Of a stretch of 64,000 nucleotides of DNA, positions 12,501-22,872 are shown piece after piece; the first letter of the stretch is position 1; every line of letters starts with the position of its first letter. The notes beneath the pieces are model-generated. The model was not told the origin of the DNA. It did no database searches and saw only the letters and a program-made list of their open reading frames with translations. A program made the position numbers and the translations under genes. The stretch comes from Owenia fusiformis (Eukaryota > Annelida > Polychaeta > Sabellida > Oweniidae): the NCBI GenBank assembly GCA_903813345.2, contig CAIIXF020000001.1:31970556-32034555 (forward strand). Direction: 5' to 3'.

Positions 12501-15500
12501 AGTCTCCAGGAGATAGTATAAAGGCACCCAACCTCAAAAATTACTCAACTAAAGCTGGCAATTAAGACAGGTTGAAAGAAACTTAGTCAACATTTCATTG
12601 ATACTGCTATATCAGCATGGTGACTAAGACTTAAGGCTATCATCAGAGAGGGTCAAATACAATCCAAGTTGAAGGACTTATTACATTATTTTATTACTTA
12701 GGACCCCTTTTTGGCCCACCCTGTATAGTAGACAGTATAGTAGAGTAGATAGAGAATTTATATCACTCTAATTATTATTTAATAAAAACAGAAAATGTAC
12801 CTGCTAAATAGTCTTTGTAATGTTCTCTATCACCAAGATTCATAGACCCTTGTCTTTTGTGTCTGATTCTCTTGACTGTATTGGTTCAAAATCACTAGAA
12901 GAGTATATATCTGGTTCAGTTGGCTCCTGGTTTGCAAGGTGTATATCTAATTCAGTTCGATGTGATTTTGCTGCTTTCTTCATTGCAGTAATATATGTAT
13001 CAGGTTCAGTCGACTCCATTGGTGCATTGTTGCTTGGAGAATCTCCATATGTAGTAGTTTGCTTGGATAGCACCTTACTGTGTACAGCTTCAGCTGCTAG
13101 GAATATAAGATAATATGATATTATATAATATAATATACATACAAATACATGCATAGATAATTCACCTAACAACTGCTTCAATCTCATGTGCAAATTAAGA
13201 AACCTATATAATACAGTAGAGCTTAACCTTACCTTAAATCATAACTTACCAACAGTCTGAGGTCTTGAACTATTGGCCTTATTGGCTTGATTTTCATTGA
13301 GAGCTTTTTCAAAAGGTAAGAGTCTCTCTTTGGATAGTTTTCCATATATTGCTGTTGTTGGAGCCATTTCAATTTGATTTGTTACTCTTGCCACACACTC
13401 ATTATTATCAGAATATTTTCTAGGGTGTTCAGTAGGACATTGTTCTGGAGCACGTTGTCTTGAAGGTGGTTGTCGAGGAGCAGGGATTCTTAATTGTACT
13501 GGAAAGTTGTCTTTATGAACATTGTCTGAGGATAGGTTGTGCAGGACCAAGCTTTCCAAGTCATCTTTGAACATTGTTCTAACTTGTCCAGCAGCAATTT
13601 GTCCAAGGGAAATATCTTCAAGGGATTGAAGCGAAGAGAGTTGTTTTGGAGGTTTCCCAGAATCAGTGTCCTCACATTTTTTGAATTGTCTTGGACCACT
13701 GAGATCAAAAGGATCAAGTTTAGGGGTGATTTGTTCAGGATCGAGGTGTCCAGAAATAAGTTGTCCGCGACCAATCTGATCAGGAGCATGTTCACTGAGT
13801 GGAGAAATCTCTTCAGGAGAGGAAAGTGTTCTTGGAGGAAGTTGTCCAGGACCAATTAGTTCAATGGCAGGTTCTACAAGAGTTGTAAGCTCTCCAAGAA
13901 GGTCAGATTGTTCGGGAGCAATCCTTACATGAGGAAGTTCTCCAGGAGGATCAAGTTGTCTTTGAGAATGTTCTCCAGGAGCAAGTTTTCCAGATGGAAG
14001 TTCTCTATAGGGATCAGTTTGTCCAATAACAAGTTCTTCGGGAGAAAGCTGTCTTGGATAAAGTTCTTCAAGTTGTCTTGTAGCCTGTCTGGAAGGCTTT
14101 CTTGGGACCAATTTTCCAAATTCCACATGACTTTTTGATATGTCGGATGGTTTATACTGTAGGGAGATAATTTCAGTAAACTGGATATAATGGGATTTTG
14201 GAAGTCCTTCACGTTTCAGAGTTTCACACATTCTTATCATTTCAGCATGTCCACTTGCTCCTTTTATTGTATCAAGCCTGCTCAACTTGCTCTCCTCAGT
14301 AGCAATTGAAAGGCGGAGACCTTCTTCATCTTCTTCTGTGAAAGAATAGTTCTTTTGATGCTTAGCAATACATTCAATTATTGAATTGAATGCTTTTTCG
14401 ATTGCTTTTTCCACTTTGAGCCTGTCTGCAAGTACATTTTTAAATAAATCTTTTTCCTCTCTCAAGTTATCAGCCTTTTTTCTAAGCATCTTAACACATG
14501 CTTCAGTTTCATTCCTTAGTTCTTTTTCATGCAGTTCAGCAGCTTTTGCAATATCTATGAAAGTATGTCCAGGGTGATCTTTGGCTAAGCATTCGTAACA
14601 CAAAATGCTATTGTCTGTTTTACAAAACACTTTCAATTGCCCATCAGGGTGTTTCTCACACATGTCTGACTTGGGTTTAGAGCCTTCATTGCGTTTCTTT
14701 TTGATACTCAGTATTCTTTTCATAAGTAAGTTTGTTTTGAGTCCATCTGGCCCCTCGATTGGTACTTCCCATTTTTCACGACACAATGGACATGGAATGT
14801 GTCTACTCTCTGTATTACATTCCACTAAGCCCTTTATGCACTTAAAGCAGAAAGTGTGTTGGCATGGTAATACCTTAGGATTGGTAATGTCATCCAAACA
14901 AAGTTCGCACACAAGGCACTTATTAATTTCTGCAGTCATGGATGGAAATGCCTGTTCCATTGCCTCTTAATTCTGAATTCTAATCCTTGATACTGTTAAT
15001 TTGCTACTCTCTGTTAAAGTGTTTAAATTGCTTGCTATTTTGTAATTTTGATTCGTTAAAATACCAACTAGTAATCACTTGTACTACTTAAAAGTTAAAA
15101 AGTCTTAAGCAAGAAAGAGCCATAAAGTATAACCTGAGTGAGGTTAAATATCACTTGCTACCTAGTTTCACTGACTTGTTATATATGTCCTTGAGCCTTG
15201 AAATCTTGAAATTAACCCTCATAAATTTTACTGACATTGATTTCTATGGATTATTTACATTACTTTGAATTATTTCTAGTTAAGCACCTGACACGCCAAT
15301 CATATATTTTAGTTTATTGGTACAGTTCATTATTGAGTGGATTGTGTTATGTCAAGTCTTATTCAAGTAACCTAAAATTAAAAGGACACTAGGTATAAAA
15401 TATATGTATACTTTATATAATGTTTAATATGATGTTTCAGCTGCAGCAGTTGTGCCCCCTCCTACAGCAGCCCCCTTAGACCCAGCACAGGTACTAATTT

Positions 15501-18500
15501 CAATATTTCCTGCACTACTGAATGAATAAATAACTCAAAAATTGTTTTGTTCAAAGAAAATGTACAGTTGCAGATGCATTGGGATTACACAGGTTGTGCT
15601 GTCATGTATGAGCAATGCAGACATTGCTTTCTGTGTGTCATAACTACAATATAGTAGCCGAGACAACACAAGTCCCAAGTCTGTATATTTACTCCCATTT
15701 CTTCACTTTTAAGAGTTAAGTCACCATATTTTGCATGCACATTCCTTGGAGAAATCCTAACATAGAATTTCATTGGTTTTGATTATAATTTATTTGTCAA
15801 AAATAGGGAAACATTTAATTTTGATTGGTCTATAACCAAAATTTGCCATTTTGTAACAAATGCAACATTTTGACGAAATGAATAAAAGTCTCTACTTTTG
15901 GTGTAATAACTCCAAAATGACCAAATGTTTTCTTATTCAGCACAAATGTATCTGTTTTGGGTAGTTGAGACATTTTCGAGAAAAATGGTATGCAGAAACA
16001 TGATATTTTCAATAAAACGGGGTCAAAAACGGCCCATGAAGATGCCTGCATTATTTTAGATTTTGACATGTTTCAATGGCCTGAAAATGGATGGGGTAGG
16101 GAGTGGCATACCTTTTGAGCTTATTCCAGTTACCATTTTAATCAAATGAATGATGACATATTTGGTATCATCTTAAGGCTTGTAATGTGTTCTTCAATTT
16201 GGTACAAATATTATGACATCAAATTTTATATTATGACATCACCGTGGTACTAAAACGACCTTAAATGAAAAAAAAGCACCAAAATGCAGCAAAATAATGG
16301 TGCAACTCCAAAAGTCTTTTGACAATTCACTACTTGCCACAATCACTGAATGCATTTCTCATTGAGGTACACTTCCAATGCACGATCTGATGACTGGTAA
16401 AAATAACAAGTGATATTTATTGTCAATAAGATTGGAGACACCATATTGTATCTGTCATTTATAATACTTGGAGTTTTTTTAATAACGTCAAAATGTTGCA
16501 TTTGTTGCACAAAATGGAAAATTAGGATTATAGACCAATAAAAATCAAATGTTTCCCTATATTTAACAAATCAATTATAATCAAAGCCAATGAAATACTA
16601 TGTTAGGATTTCTCCAAGAAATGTGCATGCAAAATGTGGTGACTTAACTCTGAAAAGTGAAGAAATCAGAGTAAATATACAGACTTGGGACTTGTGTTGT
16701 CTCGGCTACTATATTTGAAAGACCATCAATGTCTTTGTGATAACGCCCTATGAGAATATTAATGTCCTAACTCACATTTCTGTTAAACTGAGAAATCAAT
16801 TTTTGAATGTTTAGGCATCTGTAACTTCAGTACTATCTATCTATCATTTTTGAAATTTTTACATTAAAACTAAAAATTCATGAATTTTAAGATTTTCAAA
16901 GCCAATTTATTGAAAATGGAGATAGGACAATTCAATTCTGAGTTCTCGTAACATCGAACGATTAAAGCTATGGCCATTTTACTATGTTTTTTCTATTCGT
17001 TTTTTTTTTAAATAAATTCAAATCTCAGTTTAAAATTGTAATATAATAATTCTTAGTCACATGGTGTAATTCAAACAATTTGATTGGTTAAACCGATAGA
17101 ACATAGCATAGAACAAAGTATGGAGAATTTGACACTGAAAGCAGGCTATTGAGAGGAGATAATTGAGAGGTAAGGGAATATCACAGTTAGAAAGAGGATG
17201 ATTTAAATAGTGGAAATCTGTGAAAATCTCAATTTTTTCAAAAATGGCACTAGGGACATTATAATTCTCATATGACGATAAGTAAAATTAAGATGTGATA
17301 TTTTGTTTATAGATCAACTTAAACCAACCTCCCCCTGGCTTTCCACCTGGATTCACCTCTCAGCCACCCCCAGACTTCAGTCAGCCCCCACCAGGGTTTC
17401 CCCCAGGAGGCTTTGCTGCAGGTAGTGTAATAGATTTACAAGCATTTAACATGTTAATCACTGTATCAAATATTAATGATTTTGAAGTGTTGGTTTTTGT
17501 ATATTTGTAAGTGAAGTAAATGTTGTGTTTAAATATTACAGAAATATATATTTCAAATTACAATAATCACCCTTCAAAGATTTGTATTCAATACAACAGT
17601 ATATGGAAGTATTCTCATTGACACATTATTTACAGTCACACTATCAGTTTTTAAAATCCTGAAACAATGTTAGCAATAAATCTGCATTGCAATAGTATGT
17701 CGTCATTACTCTGCTATTTAGCATTCTTCTTTTTATTTTTTGATTTTTTATCTCACCATCGGTGGGATATAGTGATATATTGTGACCGTCCCGCTTTTTG
17801 TCATAGCGATTATGACTTATTTTAAAGCTACTAAATGTGCATTTAATGTATATTTCTATTGCAGGTGGGGCAACTATAGACTATAACCATGGTCAAGGTG
17901 GGCCTCCCATGGGGCTACCAGATCTCAGTAAACCTCCCCCTGGCTTCAATCCCTCTCTTCCCCCACCCAGTTTCCCCCTGGTGGATACTGAGGCTGATCT
18001 CATGCCAACTGCACCCTACTTTGACCTCCCTGCTGGCCTCATGGCTCCACTTGTCAAAGTAAGTGCATTTCCACAGGGACACTCCGTCACACTGAATGTC
18101 TAGCAATTGTATAACATTTACACACACTTATAATTGTATATTTTCTAGGAACATATGAATCAAAATTGGTATAAGTTTTTATCTAAGCTACTGCTGGCTG
18201 CAGTTGAAATGTATTAATTTTAAGTATCTCTGAGTTTGGATTATATTATCAATAATTTGGTAACAGCTCCCCCCAACTTGTCTGATTCAACCTTAGATTT
18301 AAATCTGTAGCATAAATTCATAGTTTAGTTTATTTATGACTAAGTTATGAATTCATGAGTGATTATCCCATCGAACGAAGTTTGGAGGGATATAGGGAAC
18401 GCCTCCGTCCGTCCGTCTGGGCAATAACTCAAATACCGTTGGCCCGATTTTGTTCATATTTTGTACACATGGGGGTAGAAGTTCTGCTCAAAAGCAGATT

Positions 18501-21500
18501 TTCAAAATGGCCGTTTATTAAAAAATGGCGGCCATTTTAGTGCCGATTTTACAGTATTCAGGTGCAATATGTAAAACTGTAATAGCAATATGTTTTAAAT
18601 GTAAAAAAATTATATAGGTCATTAATAAAGCTAGAAATGTAGATATTAAAGAAGCACATGACACAGAAGCACAGGTGAAAAATGGTGGCCTTTACTTGTT
18701 ATTTTATGATTTTTGCTGTAACTTGAAAAGTAGTGGAGCAATTTTGTTCATATTTGATATGTGAATACTATAAGCATGGCACACTGTCTAATGACACTTT
18801 TGGTAGAAGGCGGCCATTTTGAAAAATGGCCACCATTTTAACGTATTTTACTGTAACTCGAAAAGTAGTGGTGCGATTTTGTTCATATTTGGTATGTGAA
18901 TACTATAAGCATGGCACACTGTCTAATGACACTTTTGGTAGAAGGTGGCCATTTTGAGAAATGGCCGCCATTTTTGCTATATACTTTGTTTGTAAAAATG
19001 CCAGCCATGGCGGTTCGATGGGATTTGCTACTCTTTGGCGTTGCTGTTGTCTATTTTAATGATGAAACAATACGTTTATAGCTTGAAGATTGTGATTACA
19101 AACCCCTAGATCCTAAAGACATCAGGTTACCTCCCCCTATGCCCCCTAGTGAGCGACTCCTGGCTGCAGTGGAGGCCTTCTACAGTGCACCAGACCATGA
19201 TAACCCTAGAGATGGGTATGTACATGAGATTAAGCTCCAATGAATTTATAAAAGTTAAACTATATACCCCCTAAGACATGTCCCCATCTCTCAAAAAATA
19301 CTTAAAATGAGGTTCATGCAACCTGGAAACATTCTAGAATTTGTGATTTAATTTTACCACACTTTTAACACTTCTATACAATCTTTCAATGGTCACTATG
19401 AATTCCATGAGAAACACTTCCACTTCCCTTCTTAATAAAAAATGAGCATTTTCACCATTTTTCCACACTAAAAGTTTACTTTCGGTTTATTATGTCAGCA
19501 CCACAAGTGATGACAAATAATGTTATAATCTCCAAGTTTTTGTGGACAGTGTTCGGCATTTGGCATTCGCCAGACAGCATCTGTAACAAATGGCAGGCGG
19601 CTACATTTGGCATGTTAATGCCTTATTGTAATTTTGATGAGAATGTGCATCTTAGTAAGGCTTTTACACTTTTGAGCCTCAGTCTACATGCATATAGGTT
19701 GTGAAGGTTTAACAGCCATCTTTGAATACACTTTCGTGCTTATTTGAAAAAGATCATAGAGAAGGTCTTAAAGAGACTCGATAAAATTAGATTAAAATAA
19801 AATTAAAATCGCAGATGAAGAAACATTATCAAAGCACAGTTACTCATATAAGAACCTCTATTTAGCATGTGTTTCGACCGTCCTCTCACACCTATCCGAG
19901 TCAAACTTTGGTTGAACCTATTTATAGCCCCCGAGTACGGACACCTGCGCACTCTATATAAATTCGCACACACATTAAAGCCAGAAATGTATTTTGCAAT
20001 CATTCTGTATCGATCTGTGTTCCTCAAGTGTTTAAAGGAACCTTGTGTGTCTAGACATTTTGTTCAAAAGTGTACATGACTGTATACAGACATTGTACTT
20101 GGTAATTGTAAAATCTGATTAGAATTGAATCATGAATTTGGAATTTTTATGTTTGTTACTCTAGGGAAGGATGGGAGAAATTAGGTCTCTATGAATTCTT
20201 TAAAGCAAAAAAGAGATCAAAAGAATTGAAAGAGAAAGAAAGACAGAATGACAAAGTCAAATCTTCAACAAGAAGGTCTAGGTCAAGGTCTAGGTCAGAT
20301 TCTCGGTCAACCTCAAGGTCATCTTCAAGGTCACCTCCACCTCAAAGGAGACGTTATGGAAGTGATAAAAGGTATATTGATATTTTTCTTTTACATGTAT
20401 TTGTAATATATATTGATTATTTAATGTTAATTGAACGTACATGTGCGCATAAAACATTTCAGAGAATTCTATATAATTATTTGAATGTATGTAGAAAGGT
20501 AGTTGGTGCTAATGGTACATTACTTTTTGTGAAGGTTTTAGCATCCATTCAACTGATATTGTAATCTGAAAACTGTTGAATCAATATTACATATCATGTG
20601 GTGTTTTCAGGTCAAGATCACCCAGTCCACCTTCTTTTGGTAAAAGTCAAAGGTCACCATCACCTAGGAGAGGAAGATCGATGTCACCATCACCTAGGAG
20701 AGGAAGGTCAAGGTCACTGTCACCTAGAAGGAGAAGGTCAAGGTCACCTCCATCTAGAAGAGGGAGGTCTCGCACTAGGTCAAGAACAAGGAGCCCAACT
20801 CCTCCACAGTTCTTGTAAGTTCAAATACATTCAATGCTGGCAATTACTGGCTCTTATACACTGTTGCAATATATTTGAAAATATAGCAACTAAACATTGA
20901 TGAATAACCAAATATTAAGCTTCAATATAATGGTGCCATTAAGAAGTCTAAAAAATTTACACATCATCAATTTAATGGTCATCTTTTGACTTTTGAATGA
21001 AAACAATATACATGTAATTTGAAAAAAAATATAAACTTTTCCCTATATTGTTTTAGAAAACACATCAGACACTTCTTTTGTTCTTGGTATCATATGTTCG
21101 GAATGAAATGAAACATCTTTCCAAATCCATTGGAGCAAAACTACATAAACACAACATATTTAGGTCTCTCAATATTGTAATTGTACAAAGGAAATTTTGG
21201 TTGATTTCAAAAGATTCAAAAGAGTATCTTGTTAATGAAATGAAAGGTTTATCTGAATTTTTCTCTATTTTGGCGGGTTTTGTTTTAATTTTTTAATACT
21301 TTTTCTCATATCAACCAAAATTTCCTTTGTATAGCTATAATATTGAGAGGTCTAAGAAAATGTTGTATAATTATGCTATTTTGTTCCAACAAGGTTCGAA
21401 AAGACATTTTATTTCATTCTCAAGAATTGGTAGAAAGGAACAAAAACAATTGCACTAAAAACAAAATATGTTAACAAAAACAGTTATATATAATATATAT

Positions 21501-22872
21501 AAATAATTTTCGCGTTAAATTGTTGTCAATCAGTCAACATTACATATAGGACCGTGTTTTTTTACAGAATGTTTTCAATAATTAAAGAGATAAACATTGT
21601 TGAATTCAGTTCACCATATCAATACCTATCCTTTATTTTATTTGAGTCATACTGAAATGTATATGAGTAGAAATTAATTTGTAAGCACTAAATTGTAAAA
21701 GTATACATAAACACAATGAACTTTAATTCCATAAATTAATGATTACATGTTAATGTGTAATGTGTAATATGTATTTACTGCATTGTAGCAATGAGCCATT
21801 CTATGCGCACAGTTCTGACTCTAGACTGGGACAGGAAAATAAGGGACATATGTTGCTCAAGAAAATGGGTATGTGTTGGTTTAGCAGAAAACATGCTATC
21901 TGAAAATATTGAATAATATCGAACATTTGTTTTGGGTCTCAATACATACATGTATAAGGACCAATAATGCTTATTTAATGTCAGTCTAAGAAGTCTCATT
22001 ATTGTATTAATCTTATGACAGGAATGCTCAATTCATCTTCATAACTTAAGCTTTCATCAAAATGTCACAAACTCATTTGGACAATTTTCAATAATTTTCC
22101 TCTGTTCACATGTCAAAAAGTAATGCTTCGAAAAGAAAATATATGACAATAATAAAATTCTTTGTCTGATTATAGGTTGGGGAGGAGCAGGTCTTGGGAA
22201 AGCAGAGCAGGGCATAGTTGACCCAATTAAAGAGGCAGAGGTTAGACAGAACATGGATAAATTTAAGGGAGTTGGCATGAACATGACAGACCCCTTTGAA
22301 CAGTTTAGGAAAAATAAAAGTGCTGGATTTATACAGAGAATGAAAGCAAGAGCAGGACCAGGTAGGAACTAAGCCAAGGGGGGACATGTCTAGGGTATCT
22401 CTATTAAGCATACACAAGCGGTATGTGTTCTTAAAAGAACATGGAGTTAGAGTATTATATCTACATGCAGTTTGCTTGCTCGGATCATAGTGTAAATTGA
22501 CAGGATTTATAGAGGCTCTTGCGAATTATAGTGTAAATTGACAGGATTTCAGAGGCTTTTGCAGATTATAGTGTAAATTGACAAGATTTTTAGAAGGATT
22601 ATAGTGTAAATTGACAGGATTTGATTTTTATAGGCTCTTGTCTCATTTTGCTGGAAAATCTCTCTCTAACACTATACTTTGCATTATTTGATTAGAATAA
22701 CTTAAGAATTTGATTGTAATCATTCACATATTGTATTTTCTTCCTATAAATTACATGTCAGTGATACTATTACATATGCAAGTAATATTCATCTTCAGTT
22801 AAGAAAATAAATCAATATAAAATATGTTTTGCAGATGACAAGAAAAAGAAGAGGGCAGAAAAAGATGACTAG
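508..22872 (+). CDS. CHERP: CHERP, calcium homeostasis ER protein; SR-like spliceosome-associated factor
   Basis: Nineteen coding exons splice in phase: 508-532, 3197-3367, 3745-3845, 4138-4320, 4615-4752, 4937-5013, 6724-6798, 8497-8608, 8937-9026, 10908-11085, 15441-15490, 17313-17421, 17865-18058, 19082-19215, 20165-20371, 20611-20814, 21789-21868, 22176-22361, 22835-22872, giving 783 aa. The tiny first exon encodes MELPKPPD, like vertebrate CHERP MEMPLPPD. The order matches the family: SURP/SWAP (about 9-60, FSFLFGGEHY), Gln-rich coiled segment (about 105-160), CID-type CTD-interacting helices (about 165-325, LHLIYLMNDVLHHC), a Pro-rich linker (about 390-485), the conserved YFDLPAGLMAPLVK to SERLLAAVEAFY block (about 486-535), an RS domain (about 565-680) and a G-patch (about 700-745, GWGGAGLGK). 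Family knowledge: CHERP is a nuclear U2 snRNP-associated splicing factor linked to SR140/U2SURP. It is shorter than human CHERP, mainly in the Pro-rich region. Homology is recalled, not searched. Confidence 0.96.
720..1062. mobile_element. hAT-like MITE in CHERP intron 1
   Basis: The ends are inverted repeats: CAGGGGCCGTGAATTCGTAC at the left and, reversed, CAGGGGCGGTAAATTTGTAC at the right. The CAGGGGC terminus is typical of hAT elements. The motif GAATTCGTAC(G/A)ATCC recurs inside in both orientations (about 728, 820, 955), as subterminal transposase-binding repeats do. No open frame could encode a transposase, and I could not find a clean 8-bp target duplication, so the copy is non-autonomous and probably old. 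Confidence 0.6.
1063..3196. other. CHERP intron 1 remainder, no gene seen
   Basis: AT-rich intronic sequence. No coding exon, RNA gene or bounded repeat was recognised; the open frames at 2359-2577 and elsewhere have no family signature or splice context. Confidence 0.5.
5029..6545. mobile_element. fold-back MITE in CHERP intron 6, carrying a nested hAT MITE
   Basis: Outer inverted repeats match: ACTTTAGTAGGAA then AGGGTTCCCAT at 5029-5054, and ATGGGAACCC then TTCCTACTAAAGT at 6519-6545. Further in, GAGGGGGCAAAATTATGAGC (about 5144) pairs with the reverse of TTAAAATTTTGCCCCC near 6352-6370. A third inverted pair (about 6092-6210 against 6225-6345) carries the string AGACTTCAATTCTTCC, and the same string is found near 5245, so arms were duplicated. 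The flanks suggest a TA target. No transposase is present. A separate element at 5379-5948 interrupts it. Confidence 0.65.
5379..5948. mobile_element. hAT-type MITE with 8-bp target duplication, nested
   Basis: A 570-bp unit begins TAGAGCTGGCATCGAAT and ends with its inverse, ATTTGATGCCAGCTCTA. It is flanked on both sides by TGGTATCT (5371-5378 and 5949-5956), an exact 8-bp duplication as made by hAT transposases. Short open frames inside are too small and have no transposase signature. It interrupts the fold-back element around it and is therefore the younger of the two. Confidence 0.75.
6799..8496. other. CHERP intron 7, nothing recognised
   Basis: About 1.7 kb of AT-rich intron. I see no conserved coding frame, RNA gene or clear terminal repeats. 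Confidence 0.5.
9260..10095 (+). mobile_element. LINE 3'-end remnant (reverse transcriptase C-terminus and tail)
   Basis: The open frame ending at 9562 contains the segment VRTNYGRAMVSF, then APIIWNELTDEMKSSDS and ELKKYLL. This has the pattern of the extreme C-terminus of non-LTR reverse transcriptases (Arg-x-x-x-Gly, Ala-Pro-x-x-Trp-Asn-x-Leu, then a basic helix). About 480 bp further on, a run of AATAAATAAATA followed by A-rich sequence (about 10045-10095) looks like the 3' tail. Only the last part of the polymerase is present, so it is a 5'-truncated copy, as LINEs commonly leave. The clade (CR1/Jockey-like) is a guess. Confidence 0.6.
10144..10203. promoter_or_regulatory. paired NRF1-like palindromes in CHERP intron 9
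   Basis: GCGCATGCGC and ACGCATGCGC occur about 50 bp apart, followed by a CCAATCAT motif near 10215. The first two fit the NRF1 consensus (TGCGCATGCGCA). They could mark an internal promoter, but they lie inside the TIR-bounded insertion and may simply belong to that element. Confidence 0.3.
12248..12725. mobile_element. decayed mariner-like transposon in CHERP intron 10
   Basis: Terminal inverted repeats TACAGGATGGGCCAAAAA and TTTTTGGCCCACCCTGTA are flanked by TA on each side (12246-12247, 12726-12727), the target of Tc1/mariner elements. Between them a plus-strand frame reads SSPDVNPSEYRVWNSLQEIV, matching the last catalytic Asp block of mariner transposase (SPDLNP-x-[DE]Y-x-[IL]W). That frame is closed by several in-frame stops, and only the C-terminal third of the transposase remains in 478 bp, so this is an internally deleted, dead copy. 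Confidence 0.75.
12840..14960 (-). CDS. TRIM-type RING / B-box2 / coiled-coil protein with a repeat-rich tail
   Basis: Two coding exons, 13250-14960 and 12840-13096, join in phase (GTT G then CA GCT) to give 655 aa. RING finger: C18, C21, C33, H35, C38, C41, C57, C60. B-box type 2: C101, H104, C113, D116, C121, C124, H129, H132. Both metal sites look complete. Residues about 135-235 are charged and heptad-like, the expected TRIM coiled coil. No NHL, B30.2 or filamin domain follows; residues about 285-500 are instead a degenerate series of 8-10-residue units around (R/G)QL-x-P-x-x-L and PE(Q/E). Likely role, from family knowledge: a cytosolic E3 ubiquitin ligase. The gene lies wholly in CHERP intron 10 on the opposite strand. 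If the intron is not removed, translation stops after VGKL at 13239. Confidence 0.85.
15640..16745. mobile_element. long-arm fold-back MITE in CHERP intron 11
   Basis: Two arms of roughly 240 bp face each other. The left (about 15640-15877) includes GTAGCCGAGACAACACAAGT and AAATGCAACATTTTGACG; the right (about 16484-16745) carries the reverse complements ACTTGTGTTGTCTCGGCTAC and CGTCAAAATGTTGCATTT. About 600 bp of AT-rich sequence separates them. No transposase frame is seen. The arms differ at scattered positions, so the insertion is not recent. Confidence 0.65.
18362..19053 (+). mobile_element. interspersed repeat family A, copy 1, with a central tandem duplication
   Basis: Begins ATTATCCCATCGAACGAAG followed by a CCGTCCGTCCGTC tract, and ends TTCGATGGGATTTGCTACTC. 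The same ends occur in inverse orientation at 35244-36030. Inside, a 135-bp unit starting TGTAACT(T/C)GAAAAGTAGTGG is present twice in tandem (from 18717 and from 18852) and carries GGCCATTTTGA. Conserved ends around a variable tandem core recall bivalve pearl/HINE-type non-autonomous elements; that link is inference. It sits in CHERP intron 13. Confidence 0.65.
19216..20164. other. CHERP intron 14, nothing recognised
   Basis: About 0.95 kb with no conserved frame, RNA gene or bounded repeat that I could identify. Confidence 0.5.
21097..21425. mobile_element. small fold-back MITE in CHERP intron 16
   Basis: An arm at about 21097-21203 (with AGGTCTCTCAATATT and AAAGGAAATTTTGGTTGAT) is mirrored at about 21309-21421 (ATCAACCAAAATTTCCTTT, AATATTGAGAGGTCT). 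About 105 bp of T-rich sequence lies between. No coding capacity. Confidence 0.55.
22488..22622. repeat. short tandem array, four units, CHERP intron 18
   Basis: The string TAGTGTAAATTGACA(G/A)GATTT starts at 22488, 22529, 22569 and 22602, so units run 33-41 bp. No function is apparent. Confidence 0.75.

Noticed and set aside
13539-14138. Several 70-120-residue frames on both strands across the TRIM gene
   Set aside because: They are alternative-frame readings of the repeat-rich TRIM exon and mirror its DNA repeats; they have no domain pattern of their own.
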